Below are positions 8,358 to 17,068 of a stretch of 64,000 nt of DNA, piece after piece. The position numbers and the translations under genes are program-made. The notes under the pieces were generated by a model. That model was given only the letters and a program-made list of their open reading frames with translations, made no database searches and was not told the origin of the DNA. This DNA is from Bythopirellula polymerisocia (lineage in GTDB: Bacteria; Planctomycetota; Planctomycetia; Pirellulales; Lacipirellulaceae). The first letter of the stretch is position 1, and every line of letters starts with the position of its first letter. The stretch covers positions 434,001 through 498,000 of the forward strand of contig NZ_SJPS01000003.1 in assembly GCF_007860015.1 (NCBI RefSeq). Direction: 5' to 3'.

Positions 8358-10133
8358 ATGATCCGTCTTTGCTTGCTGCGACTATATTTTTCAGGAATTA
8401 CTGGGTGTATTAGCACACTGCTGCTTGTTGTCGAGTTGAGTGCAGCTACCGTGAACGTTGTAATCTTGGCAGGCCAATCAAACGCCAGTGGTCGTGCATC
8501 GGTCACAGAGCTGCCGTCAAGTCCATTCGATTCGAATATCGAGTTTTTCTACGAAACAGATATTACCGGTTCGAGTACTCAAGTTAACTCCAGCAGAGAG
8601 TTCGTGCCTCTGGTTCCCCCTGGTTCTACATTTGGTGCCGAATTTGGTCTGGGGAGAACTCTGTATCACAAAGGAATCGAAAATCTGGTAATTATCAAAG
8701 TGACACGTGGCGGGACCACCCTTCGGTACGACTGGGCGAAAGGAAATACGAACGGAAAAAAATTGTACTCATTGCTAATCAACACGGTGAGTGACGCCGT
8801 CGGAGTGCTGCAAAATCGTGGCGATAAAATCAATGTACTCGGAATGGCATGGCACCAGGGAGAAAGCGACGCTGGCTACGAATCGAGTCATCCCGGTGCC
8901 TATCAGCACAATCTCACTAAGTTTATCAGCGATGTTCGGACTGATTTGAACTTGCCGAATTTACCGTTCTTGATCGGCGAATTATTCGCTCCGGGTCGCG
9001 AACAACTTATTGCGGCTCAGCAAGCTACTGCAGCTTCAGTTCCAGGAGTCTCTCTCGTCCACTCTACCCAAATGAGCGTCTTCGACGTAACGACTCACTT
9101 TGACGGCAAGAGTCTATTATGGATGGGGACCCGTTTCGCCAATGCTCTTGCTTCCTCTTTGCAGCATGTCGAATTCGAACCGCCAACATTCGGCGTGGGC
9201 TTAATTGAAGGACAGGGAGGCTGGGCTTCCAATGGCACTCTTGAGAACCTCATCGTTTCGACAACCACCAGTGGAGATTATGTTGCCGGACAGGCTGTGG
9301 GACATGTTGATAGTGGTGGTACTGAACAATTCGGCAACTTGGGACTAATTCCGGTTTACGGCCGTTCGATGACCGCCGACTTTTTTGCCGGGGACGCTAC
9401 GGATCACGACCAAGATGGAAACCCAGATTATGATAACGAGGGGGATAGAGACTCGACGGTAAGGCTATACGGGTGGACTAAAGACACAAATAATGACGGT
9501 CTTTTCTCCGTTTCGAGTGACGAAAGAAGCGTTGGGTTCGGGCTCGATAATGACGGCGAGTTTAAGCTTAGAATTGCTACAGGTTCCGAGATAGCGACAG
9601 GATTCAACTATGATGTCGACAACTGGTATAGGCTGTCATTGACATGGACCAACCCCAATGAATTCGGAAATCGTCAAGTGGCTCTTTTTGCCCGCGATCT
9701 AACGAATCACATTGATCTGAATGGTGGTGATGCAATTCTTTCCACAGAATTATCGGCAACCGAATTTGGTAGTGATCCCAGCACATGGATCGGCACAGGG
9801 GTTAGGGCGACTCGTGGGCTGATAGACAATATTCATTTTGCGGCAAACGCTAGTACCGCCGACTTTAACTTAGATGGCGAAGTCGATTTGGCGGACCTCC
9901 AAAGGTGGCAAGAAGACTATGGTAACAATGGTTATTCAGACGCCGATGGAGACACTGACTCGGACGGCGCTGACTTTCTGAGTTGGCAAAGAGATCTCAA
10001 TCGCTCATTCCCTTCGGCTCCCAAAACGCAAATCCCTGAACCGGATACTGGTAAATTGACGATGGCTGTTCTACTTGGGTACTCAAGCATCATAATTATG
10101 ATACGCATTCGAAGCCCTAGCCGAATGATTTGA
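8358..10133 (+). CDS. SGNH / sialate-O-acetylesterase-like exported esterase with dockerin-like and PEP-CTERM tail
   Basis: 591 residues; ATG 8358 with GAGG nine bases upstream. After a signal peptide, the catalytic domain (~30-270) shows VVILAGQSNASGRA (nucleophile Ser block), the block around GTT, and GMAWHQGESDAGY (Gly/His-type block), as in carbohydrate-esterase family 6/sialate-O-acetylesterase-like enzymes. These deacetylate acetylated sugars. A second beta domain of laminin-G style spans ~275-500. The tail has two dockerin-like Asp loops (DFNLDGEVDLADLQRWQ; DSDGADFLSWQRDL) and IPEPDTGK, a membrane helix and RIRSPSR. It lies 50 bases after the beta-helix gene, so the two probably act together on a glycan outside the cell. 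Confidence 0.87.
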   Translation: MIRLCLLRLYFSGITGCISTLLLVVELSAATVNVVILAGQSNASGRASVTELPSSPFDSNIEFFYETDITGSSTQVNSSREFVPLVPPGSTFGAEFGLGRTLYHKGIENLVIIKVTRGGTTLRYDWAKGNTNGKKLYSLLINTVSDAVGVLQNRGDKINVLGMAWHQGESDAGYESSHPGAYQHNLTKFISDVRTDLNLPNLPFLIGELFAPGREQLIAAQQATAASVPGVSLVHSTQMSVFDVTTHFDGKSLLWMGTRFANALASSLQHVEFEPPTFGVGLIEGQGGWASNGTLENLIVSTTTSGDYVAGQAVGHVDSGGTEQFGNLGLIPVYGRSMTADFFAGDATDHDQDGNPDYDNEGDRDSTVRLYGWTKDTNNDGLFSVSSDERSVGFGLDNDGEFKLRIATGSEIATGFNYDVDNWYRLSLTWTNPNEFGNRQVALFARDLTNHIDLNGGDAILSTELSATEFGSDPSTWIGTGVRATRGLIDNIHFAANASTADFNLDGEVDLADLQRWQEDYGNNGYSDADGDTDSDGADFLSWQRDLNRSFPSAPKTQIPEPDTGKLTMAVLLGYSSIIIMIRIRSPSRMI

Positions 10134-10339
10134 ACTGGGTACTTATTCGGGTGAGAAACAACGAGAAATCCTATCGCTACTCTTTTCTAGTTCTTAGGGA
10201 TCATTTTCTCCAAGTGATATTCGATAGTACTTAAATGGCTAGCCCCCCGCGAACAGCACCAGTTGTAATTAGATATTTGGTCTTTGGGTTCGAATCCGTT
10301 GAGAGGGAGACCTATCTTACTATTTTGGGAGTACAAGCA

Positions 10340-11548
10340 ATGCGATACTTATTTCTAGTAGTATTTACTTTAACTAGTATGATCCTAATTCATGATTCTG
10401 CATCAGCAGAGCCTCAGGTTTGTACTGTTCCCATTGGCAGGGCCGTACAAGTGCAAGCAGCGAGCGAAAATGCTCGTAGTTTGGACACAAGCTGGACAAC
10501 AACCGATGAAAAAGTTGCACAAGTTTTTGCTGATGGCTTCACCATTGGGATCAGTCCCGGACAGGCTCTTTTAGAGCTACGTACAGGAAAACATGGCGAA
10601 GTGGTCGAGACCTTTGAGATCAACGTCGGTGAAATAGCGAATCCAACAATCGAACTAGATACTGTCAAACAGTTCAAAGACAATCATCGTTTCAAAACAT
10701 CAGACGGCAGAGAGTGCTACGGTAGCGAACTCAATGCACGTCAACCACAGGCAACCGGCACAGTATCGAATAGGATGGTCAACCCTAATCCTCTTCCAGG
10801 CGCACCTCTAGAATGGTTAGTAAAGAAGGAATCTGCGGTTGTAGATGGTACTGGCTCACTGATCGGATACGTCGCGCCACGTAACGAAGTGTACGGTATC
10901 ATCTATTCATCTAAGTTCAACCACGGCATGCTCAAGATCATCGGAGACCGCCCGCATGTTTACGGATTCGGCACATTGATAAAGTGCGATGACTCACTCG
11001 ACGACACCCTTTCGGGTCAAGAAAAAAGAGTGTCTGCTTGGATCGCGCTTGAGGACATTATCCAAATCGACGAGTTTGTTGAACGACTGGACCCGGGCAC
11101 AGGAGTATTGCCTTCGCTACCTTGTTATTCAAAGCGTCATCTAATCACAGGGGGTAATCCGGAAGACTATCTTACAGACGAAGGTACTCCACTGAGTATC
11201 GTTTCGAACGTCAATATAGGCGCCCAACCAGAACACTACCTAACAAGGCCGACAGGCACCGTGAACATCGTCTATTGCGTTCCAGGATTCGGATTGGGTG
11301 GGCACGGGGTGGACTCATTTCATCTATCAAATAAGCCATTTTTTCGACGAGCGATTGGCGTCCGAGCATTCACTATGCCGACTTTTTATCCCAAAGGGCA
11401 TCCACTAGAAGGTAAGATGGCAGACCCGACCATGACTTTTCTATATGGATCAGTGGAAGTCAAGAATTCACATAAGATCTTCGGTTGGGTTGCCCAGGAA
11501 GCATTGGATTCGACCGAAAATTGCGTCCCGGCCCCTACCACTAACTAA
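10340..11548 (+). CDS. Exported protein with Ig-like N-terminal domain, function unknown
   Basis: 402 residues from ATG 10340, which has GGGAG eight bases upstream and opens a signal peptide (YLFLVVFTLTSMILI...SASA-EP). The longer frame from 10235 has no ribosome site. Residues ~25-100 resemble a bacterial Ig-like (BID_2-type) domain: IGRAVQVQAASENA, TSWTTTDEKVAQV, ISPGQALLELRTG. The remaining ~300 residues (LEWLVKKESAVVDGTGSLIG, HVYGFGTLIKCDDSL, VSAWIALEDI, YCVPGFGLGGHG) match nothing I recognise. There is no PEP-CTERM tail. It follows the esterase after 206 bases and may be a separate unit. Confidence 0.8.
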   Translation: MRYLFLVVFTLTSMILIHDSASAEPQVCTVPIGRAVQVQAASENARSLDTSWTTTDEKVAQVFADGFTIGISPGQALLELRTGKHGEVVETFEINVGEIANPTIELDTVKQFKDNHRFKTSDGRECYGSELNARQPQATGTVSNRMVNPNPLPGAPLEWLVKKESAVVDGTGSLIGYVAPRNEVYGIIYSSKFNHGMLKIIGDRPHVYGFGTLIKCDDSLDDTLSGQEKRVSAWIALEDIIQIDEFVERLDPGTGVLPSLPCYSKRHLITGGNPEDYLTDEGTPLSIVSNVNIGAQPEHYLTRPTGTVNIVYCVPGFGLGGHGVDSFHLSNKPFFRRAIGVRAFTMPTFYPKGHPLEGKMADPTMTFLYGSVEVKNSHKIFGWVAQEALDSTENCVPAPTTN

Positions 11549-11893
11549 TCAAATTGAGCGGGTTTTACGCTCCGATTAGTAGTTCGATAGTTAGAAAAAC
11601 ACGAATATTGGTCTGCGCAGTCTAATTCTTGATTGTTGAGAACTTCACCTTAGCCTACCGAGTTCGTATCTTCTAGCGAAGGGAATCGAGTCGTTCGTGT
11701 AGCGGCGGCAGGCAGTTTTTCCTTGCTTGAAAGGTTGTCTCCTTGAGATTTGGTTCTGTTCAAACACCACATAGCCATGGATTACCAAGAACAAAAAGGC
11801 GGCATTCGTTAAGACCAAGAATAGAAAAACTCCGTCCTATGGTAAGACGTTTGGCCCGTGTCGGAATCTGCAGTGCTCTCGCCCATCGGTTCC
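11549..11893. other. Gene-free spacer
   Basis: About 345 bases after the exported-protein gene. A short GAGCG...CGCTC hairpin just after the stop could aid termination, but it lacks a clear T-run. No ORF with a ribosome site is seen. Confidence 0.4.
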
Positions 11894-12172
11894 TCAACAC
11901 AAATAAACCCCTTTACTTGGAGCTCGTGTGTGGAGGGGGCGTGGAGGCGAGAGCGGCAACTTGTCCAGGGAGAACTTTCCTTTCTCGACCTTCTTGAACC
12001 GGGATAACATGCCCCGGTGCAACATCTCTTGAGTGATCGCCGAAGAGTATTTGCAGTCGAGGATCTGGCCGCCGGGTGACTTCCAGTACCCGCGGGCCGA
12101 CATCGCTTCGTTTAGTTCGGAAGTGATCTGTGGCAACTGCAATTCGGCGAGCACTTTGGCTGTGACATCCAT
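11894..12172 (-). CDS. HARE-HTH-like small protein or gene fragment
   Basis: 92 residues. The core AMSARGYWKSPGG...AITQEMLHRG...RFKKVEKGKFSLDK closely follows the HARE-HTH (HB1/ASXL/restriction-endonuclease helix-turn-helix) pattern, in which GYW-SPGGKTP is followed by a helix and RF-KVERGKF. Family members usually carry a longer N-terminal linker; here the domain starts almost at the Met and an in-frame TAG lies 21 bases upstream. It may be a truncated copy. It sits just outside the tRNA-derived attachment site, so disruption by element integration is plausible. Such domains are predicted to bind DNA. Confidence 0.6.
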   Translation of the reverse strand: MDVTAKVLAELQLPQITSELNEAMSARGYWKSPGGQILDCKYSSAITQEMLHRGMLSRFKKVEKGKFSLDKLPLSPPRPLHTRAPSKGVYLC

Positions 12173-12340
12173 GGCACTATTTGAAGACTATTTTGTACTT
12201 CCCTTACTACTCCCCCCTGCCCCACTACGCGAAAATACTGCCGAGTTTTGGCAACGAATAATAACGCTTGCAATACTCAAAAGTTATGGCTCACTGGTAT
12301 TTATCGCGGATTAGGCGTTTTTGCGATTTGGCGGCAGTGG

Positions 12341-12385
12341 TTTCACACCGTAGAGGTCACAAGTTCGAGTCTTGTGTCGCCCACT
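12341..12385 (+). other. tRNA-Val 3'-half: attachment site (att)
   Basis: The stretch fits the 3' half of a tRNA: anticodon loop TTCACAC (CAC, Val), half-stem CGTAG, variable AGGTC, T-stem and loop ACAAG-TTCGAGT-CTTGT, acceptor half GTCGCCC then A. The expected 5' partner of the anticodon stem (CTACG) is absent, and the left flank is not tRNA-like. It is therefore a remnant made by site-specific integration into a tRNA gene. The adjacent integrase reads into it. Confidence 0.75.
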
Positions 12386-13665
12386 GGTAAACACCCTAAT
12401 ACAGGGTTTTCAGCGGTTTCAATGGGTTCGGCGGGCTCCCCTTCCGACTCATTTCCACCCGTTACGGCCGGTTTCTGCTGCGCTTTGTGCATACACTTTT
12501 CCACGGCCTTCGCAAAGTCGGCATCGGTCACCTGCCAGTAGTGTTTCTGGGCAACTAGAGTGCTGTGCCCGAGCCAAGCAGCTGCGACGTGGGCCGGGAA
12601 CTCGGCTGCCAGCTCTGTGGCCCGGCTTGCCCTCAGATTGTGGAACAGCTTGGGCCATGGGTCGACCCCAGCTCTTTTAATGATTCGCAGCATTTGCGTT
12701 CGCAGGTTGCAGCCCCTGTCCCGATACCTAGTAATGACCGGCTGTTCGCTCAGGCGTTGCTTCTTGGGGTCGAAGTCTTCCAGAAGCTCATTCAGGACGG
12801 CCTCAAGGATGGGTCGCAATTCGGAAAACAAAGGAATCACTCTCGAGCCCTTACCTTCGTGGTGAGCCGTCTTACTGCTCCGTACCGTGATACGGCTGTA
12901 TTCCCAGTTGATGTCGCCCCAGGTCAACGCCAGGTGCTCAGAGGGGCAACGTAGGCCACCATAGCGGCTAAGGGCGAAGATCAGCTTCCATTCGCTATTT
13001 GGGCAAGAATCAAGTATTGTGTCGGCCACATCGCGGGGGATGAAGTGCTGACGCTCTTCGTTCTTGAGGCATGAGACTCCCTCACGCATTTCAGCGAAAG
13101 GGTTTTCTGTGATTAGCCGCTTACGCAACGCCGCCCGGAAGTATTGCCGTGCAAGACCGCAGCGACGTCGTGTCGTATTAGGGGCCAGGCCTTCATGCTT
13201 GCCGAGCCACGTTCGCCAATCGTCCGCATCGCCCGGTGTGATCTCTGACAAGATCTTGCCAGCCCCGAAATAGTCCACCAAACAACGCCTTGTGTGATTG
13301 TAGATCACCACAGTTGCAGGCTTTACCTTGAGGCTTTGACTGGCAATGAACGCATCCAGAAACGGGCCCAGGGTGAACGCTTCGGTTTTCTCTCGCTTGG
13401 GCAAGAGGCCCACTCCAGCCAGCTTCTTGTACAGCTTTGAATCGAGTTTTCCGATAAAAACAGCGGTCTCAGGATCCCACGATTTTTGTGCAAAAAGGTC
13501 TGCCAGCATGGACTCAACATGCACTTTGATTGTTTCGGCACCCTTGGCACTTACCTTGCCCAGCCTGACCGACTTGCGTTTTCCGTCGGGGGCGATGAAT
13601 TGCAAGCTGCGGCAGCCATTGTATTGGCCCGTTTTGCGGTTTCGATCTCGGATGATGCTGGCCAT
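12343..13665 (-). CDS. Tyrosine recombinase (site-specific integrase)
   Basis: 440 residues. N-terminal arm-binding region (IRDRNRKTGQYNGCRSLQFI), SAM-like core-binding domain at ~100-190, catalytic domain from ~205. Catalytic set: Arg in SRYGGLRCPSE, His-x-x-Arg in FHNLRASRATE, His in WLGHSTLVAQK, Tyr in KHYWQV. The C-terminal GDTRLELVTSTV and the TGA at 12343-12345 are encoded by the antisense of the tRNA-Val remnant, so the gene ends inside its own att site. It starts two bases after the XRE gene stop (TAACCATG), so the two are co-transcribed. It should integrate and excise the 12.3-18 kb element. Confidence 0.93.
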   Translation of the reverse strand: MASIIRDRNRKTGQYNGCRSLQFIAPDGKRKSVRLGKVSAKGAETIKVHVESMLADLFAQKSWDPETAVFIGKLDSKLYKKLAGVGLLPKREKTEAFTLGPFLDAFIASQSLKVKPATVVIYNHTRRCLVDYFGAGKILSEITPGDADDWRTWLGKHEGLAPNTTRRRCGLARQYFRAALRKRLITENPFAEMREGVSCLKNEERQHFIPRDVADTILDSCPNSEWKLIFALSRYGGLRCPSEHLALTWGDINWEYSRITVRSSKTAHHEGKGSRVIPLFSELRPILEAVLNELLEDFDPKKQRLSEQPVITRYRDRGCNLRTQMLRIIKRAGVDPWPKLFHNLRASRATELAAEFPAHVAAAWLGHSTLVAQKHYWQVTDADFAKAVEKCMHKAQQKPAVTGGNESEGEPAEPIETAENPVLGCLPVGDTRLELVTSTV

Positions 13666-13667
13666 GG

Positions 13668-13874
13668 TTACTTCCCCTTCTTGACTAATTCCAATTCCAA
13701 AAATTCAGCTATTCGATCTATCGCATTCAGTGAGAGAGTCCGCTCGCCATGCACAAACTTCGACAATGCCGACTGGTCGATACCTGTCGCTTTGAAAATC
13801 GCATAACGGCTGCAATCGGCATCGAGGATAGCAGCTCGCAATTGCTCCGAAAGTGGTTTCTTTTTTCTCGCCAT
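13668..13874 (-). CDS. XRE-family HTH regulator (small)
   Basis: 68 residues. One helix-turn-helix covers nearly the whole protein: QLRAAILDADCSRYAIFKAT, then GIDQSALSKFVHGERTLSLN, then AIDRIAEFLELEL. Small XRE repressors placed immediately before integrase genes commonly control integration genes. It is two bases from the integrase start. Confidence 0.87.
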   Translation of the reverse strand: MARKKKPLSEQLRAAILDADCSRYAIFKATGIDQSALSKFVHGERTLSLNAIDRIAEFLELELVKKGK

Positions 13875-13898
13875 AATTCCAGTATCGGGAATGCTGGG

Positions 13899-14117
13899 CT
13901 ATATGTCTAGCACATCACTTATTCCTTCAATGTTATGGTTGGGTAGATGGTTACTTTCCGTCGCTTCGCGGTAACTAGTCTCGTCAATCAGCCGTGCCCC
14001 CGTGGTGAGCCTCGGAGTCTTGCCGAGGATTCGCTCGACACGCTCTTGTCGTTGGGCTTCCCTGAGGTCTTCAAAGGGCAACAGCCGCTGTCGTTTCTGT
14101 TCTGCATCATTCATCAT
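13899..14117 (-). CDS. Small element protein, unknown
   Basis: 72 residues from ATG-ATG at 14117, preceded by AAGGGAGA. The frame extends to 14165, but that start would overlap the previous gene. Charged, helical N-terminus (AEQKRQRLLPFEDLREAQRQ, ERVERILGKTPRL). No family recognised. It is in the same direction and tightly packed with the integrase operon. Confidence 0.6.
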   Translation of the reverse strand: MMNDAEQKRQRLLPFEDLREAQRQERVERILGKTPRLTTGARLIDETSYREATESNHLPNHNIEGISDVLDI

Positions 14118-14134
14118 AGTTTCTCCCTTGATCG

Positions 14135-14476
14135 TTAAAGCGATTCTGGTTTGACTGAGTACCATATATTGCCGCGTCGCTCAAACTGCTCGGTCATAGC
14201 AATAAGATGGAGGATGTACTCCGTCTCGAATATCTTTGGCTCTATCGGCCCGCCATAGGCAACAACCCGCATCACTGATTCCAGCACGATGTGCTCCCTT
14301 GGAAACAGGCCCTGTGTCGTGAAAATTGCTGCTTGAGCCGCACAGCAAGCGTTGGGGGCCAACGTGCAGCGTAGGAAGTCTCCAGACAGCACCGCAAAGT
14401 AAAACATTTCGGGCCACGCCGGAGGCTGGGGAAGCGGGGCATGATCGCAATCGGAGTATTTGTTGAAAGTAATCAC
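14135..14476 (-). CDS. Small element protein, unknown
   Basis: 113 residues starting with GTG at 14476, overlapping the last four bases of the DUF3987 gene (GTGA), which suggests translational coupling. Sequence includes AWPEMFYFAVLSGDFLRC and FPREHIVLESVMRVVAYGG; no domain recognised. Conserved position after a primase/helicase-like gene suggests an accessory role in the element. Confidence 0.6.
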   Translation of the reverse strand: MITFNKYSDCDHAPLPQPPAWPEMFYFAVLSGDFLRCTLAPNACCAAQAAIFTTQGLFPREHIVLESVMRVVAYGGPIEPKIFETEYILHLIAMTEQFERRGNIWYSVKPESL

Positions 14477-16260
14477 AACGCTCCCCCCTGGCAGTGTCCG
14501 TTCAAGATTGGCTGGAAGATGTCATCGCTGGTGTCCTCGACAGACTCGGCCAGCAGCCGGTTGATGCCGTCTACGTCGGGGTCAGAAAGGGTTCTTGGAG
14601 GTGTGTTGACAGTGTTGACGCTGACACTAATACCGTTTTCCTCGTGTTTTCTGTTATTTGTGTCACTGTCAACGGTGTCAACGAGTGTGAACCGTCGGGT
14701 TGGCCGGCCGCGTCCCCCGGCATGATCGTCAAACGACCAGGAGCCTATACCGCTGGCCTCCAACTCCACTAACGCAGCCTCCGCATCTGATGCATTTTTG
14801 AACTTTCGGCCGGAACGCATGAGGTCTCGGGGTACTACCGTTCCGCCTTTCCTGCGAATCAACTCAACTAACTCCCTTTGCTCGCGTTCATTTTCATTTT
14901 CAACAAACAACCCGTAAACGCGCTTGGTTTCACCGCCAAACCAATCAGACAACTCAATCGCCATGCTCATGCTGGCTTCGTCAATCGAGTCCCCTGAAGC
15001 CTCACCCGCCGCCCACCTACAGAGTTGAATGATCAAGGCAAATCGAGCCGTGTACGCTTCCAGCTTGCTCCATGCAGCAGCTGAGTCGTCATCCAGGTCA
15101 ATCAACTCCGCCCGATGTCGGTTGAAATATTGCACCCAGAGCGACTTGGCTTCGGTTGTCAGGTCCAGCGGTAGTGGCTCGCTCTCGCCCTCATCATTGA
15201 CGGTCGGCTCAAGTGTGAGCAATTTTTCGAATAAGTCTTCGATCGCTGTTTCCATGCTGCGATGCACAGTGGCATCACTCCACACTACTTTGCGGGCTTC
15301 CGGCATAACGAAGAGCAGACGAGCACACAGCCCGTCCTGCATGTGCTCCCTTGCAATCGCTTTCCGAAGGATGCCCGGTTGAATACCACCCAACAGAGAA
15401 ACCGAGGCGCGGGGAATGTGCAACATTTTGATGGGCCCCGTTTTCCGATCCACGGTGAGAGGTGCCCCACTCCAACTTGCCAACCAGTGCCCGAGGTCAG
15501 AACCACGCCCATTTTTGTATTCGCCTATCCCCCCCAGCCATCCGGACAACTCATCTCGGCTAACGAGCAGGCCGTCAAATTGAGTTGCCAACAAGCTGGT
15601 CAGCGCTTCAATCGTGCAATCACTGGTTGTAAAGCGGATGCAAACCGGTTCTGGTGGCGCAATCGGTGGGGGTTCGCTTGTTTTCTTGTCGTGCTTCCAA
15701 GCATCGTAGGCCCGTTCCCAAACAGCATTATCTTCGGAGTATTGCTGAAGAGCTTCAGCATGATTGGCGATGGATTTCGCTTGTATCCGCTCCAGGAATT
15801 TCATGGCAGATTGCAATGCGGGAGTTTTATGCGTACCGCTCTTACCGACAATTGCACCCCACAGAATTGCAGGTTCTGTCCAGGTCTCTTTGAGTCGAAT
15901 CGCTCTGGCATTACCCACGGTTCTGGCTAGACAGCAAAGCATTGGAAGAGCGATGGAGGCAGCATCGCAACCGATCGCCTGGGCTGCCGCTGAAACGTAT
16001 TTTCTCACCGGTCCAGGCAAACAATGGATAGGGAATGGCTTATAAGCGCTGACGCTGACACAATTCGCGAATTCGGCGGATTCGTCGAATTCTGTCAACG
16101 GCTCCCCCTGCATGAGTGCCAGTATGTCCTCGCGGTACGGGTCCAGCTTCTCTTGCCAATGCTCGTTTTTTCCTGTTGTGCCGATCCGCAATTGATCGTT
16201 CACTACTTTCAGTAGCACGCCATTTGCCTCAGCATCCGCGATTAAGGTGGTTAGGACCAC
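14473..16260 (-). CDS. DUF3987 (YfjI-like) primase/helicase-type protein
   Basis: 595 residues. Residues ~1-50 resemble a TubC-N-like helical module (ADAEANGVLLKVVNDQLRI). The DUF3987 body follows: PGPVRKYVSAAAQAIGCDAA, PMLCCLARTVGNARAI, ILWGAIVGKSGTHKTPAL (Walker A-type GKSGTHKT), LLVSRDELSGWLGGIGEYKN, SVSLLGGIQPG, DGLCARLLFVMPE. DUF3987 proteins are P-loop ATPases of mobile elements and prophages, usually linked to replication initiation. The C-terminus (~480-550) looks like a winged helix (LVELIRRKGGTVVPRDLMRS). It overlaps its neighbours on both sides, as expected in a compact element operon. Confidence 0.88.
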   Translation of the reverse strand: MVLTTLIADAEANGVLLKVVNDQLRIGTTGKNEHWQEKLDPYREDILALMQGEPLTEFDESAEFANCVSVSAYKPFPIHCLPGPVRKYVSAAAQAIGCDAASIALPMLCCLARTVGNARAIRLKETWTEPAILWGAIVGKSGTHKTPALQSAMKFLERIQAKSIANHAEALQQYSEDNAVWERAYDAWKHDKKTSEPPPIAPPEPVCIRFTTSDCTIEALTSLLATQFDGLLVSRDELSGWLGGIGEYKNGRGSDLGHWLASWSGAPLTVDRKTGPIKMLHIPRASVSLLGGIQPGILRKAIAREHMQDGLCARLLFVMPEARKVVWSDATVHRSMETAIEDLFEKLLTLEPTVNDEGESEPLPLDLTTEAKSLWVQYFNRHRAELIDLDDDSAAAWSKLEAYTARFALIIQLCRWAAGEASGDSIDEASMSMAIELSDWFGGETKRVYGLFVENENEREQRELVELIRRKGGTVVPRDLMRSGRKFKNASDAEAALVELEASGIGSWSFDDHAGGRGRPTRRFTLVDTVDSDTNNRKHEENGISVSVNTVNTPPRTLSDPDVDGINRLLAESVEDTSDDIFQPILNGHCQGGAL

Positions 16261-16610
16261 AGAACCACCTCGCTTTCCTTGCTTGGGGCATGGTCCTCGT
16301 TCAGCTTGTTGAGAGCTGCAATAGCCTCTTCCATGGCGATGGACTCGGCTAACACAGAGGGCAGCAACGGTCTAGTTGAGCCGATTGCTCGCAAATTGTT
16401 GTCCAACAAAAGATGCCGATAGCGAGGGGGAATCAGAAGCGCGACCACGTCTTCGGCAGTTCGTTCAGCATCAATGCTGCTGGCGACTGGCACGCGCTGA
16501 ATATAAAAATCCACATTCCGCTCGGCGTAAACCTTAATAGTGCCATCGAAGTACGATGTAATGAGCACTGTGGGTCTTTTCAATCTTTGATATATTTGCG
16601 TAGAGTTCAT
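16251..16610 (-). CDS. Hypothetical element protein
   Basis: 119 residues; start ATG 16610 follows GGAGAGAG with eight-base spacing. It overlaps the DUF3987 start by ten bases. Begins MNSTQIYQRLKRPTVLITSY and has a mixed alpha/beta look; no family recognised. Probably translated with the DUF3987 protein. Confidence 0.65.
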   Translation of the reverse strand: MNSTQIYQRLKRPTVLITSYFDGTIKVYAERNVDFYIQRVPVASSIDAERTAEDVVALLIPPRYRHLLLDNNLRAIGSTRPLLPSVLAESIAMEEAIAALNKLNEDHAPSKESEVVLWS

Positions 16611-16689
16611 TTTGCTCTCTCCTTTTTGGCCCGTTCCTGTTGGTAGCAGGGCGGGCCATTCTCATAGTCCGCGTCTCGGGCAGTAAAAA

Positions 16690-16920
16690 CTATTTGGTGC
16701 TCCGTCGTTCGCGCAATCGACACCAGGCGTCGAGAGCCTCACGTCGGTACATGATTCGAGAGCCGACCGGCACAAACGGCAGGCCGCAATCGCGGCGGAG
16801 ATTGTAGAGATGCTTCTTACTGACTCCGCCCATATAAATAGCGGCTTGGTCTTCGGTCATCAGTGGAGATGCTTCGGATTCGACTTCTTTGCTTGGTCCG
16901 GTAGTTACATGCGTTAACAT
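16690..16920 (-). CDS. Excisionase-like HTH protein (HTH_17/MerR-type)
   Basis: 76 residues; ATG 16920 follows GAGGGGC. The pattern LMTEDQAAIYMG...SKKHLYNLRRDCGLPFVPVG...IMYRREALDAWC is the HTH_17 winged helix of excisionases and related DNA-binding proteins. In an integrase element it is the best candidate for the recombination directionality factor. Iterons at 17019-17068 lie about 100 bases upstream and could be its binding sites. Confidence 0.83.
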   Translation of the reverse strand: MLTHVTTGPSKEVESEASPLMTEDQAAIYMGGVSKKHLYNLRRDCGLPFVPVGSRIMYRREALDAWCRLRERRSTK

Positions 16921-17018
16921 TTTATTTGCCCCTCATGCTTAAGAATTGCCGCGAAGTGCGACGCTGAGGGCATTGAAGCGTTAGAAAGCCATGCATTCCA
17001 GTGGGAAGCGGCGGTTAT

Positions 17019-17068
17019 GCTAGACTGCGCTAGAGTAAGCTAGACTGCGCTAGAGAAAGCTAGACTGG
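17019..17068. repeat. 20-bp iterons, 2.5 copies
   Basis: Two direct copies of GCTAGACTGCGCTAGAG followed by TAA or AAA (17019-17038, 17039-17058) plus a half copy GCTAGACTGG. Each unit contains CTAG twice in partial dyad. They lie between the excisionase-like gene and the 330-residue gene. Likely protein-binding iterons, for excision, replication or operon control. Confidence 0.8.
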
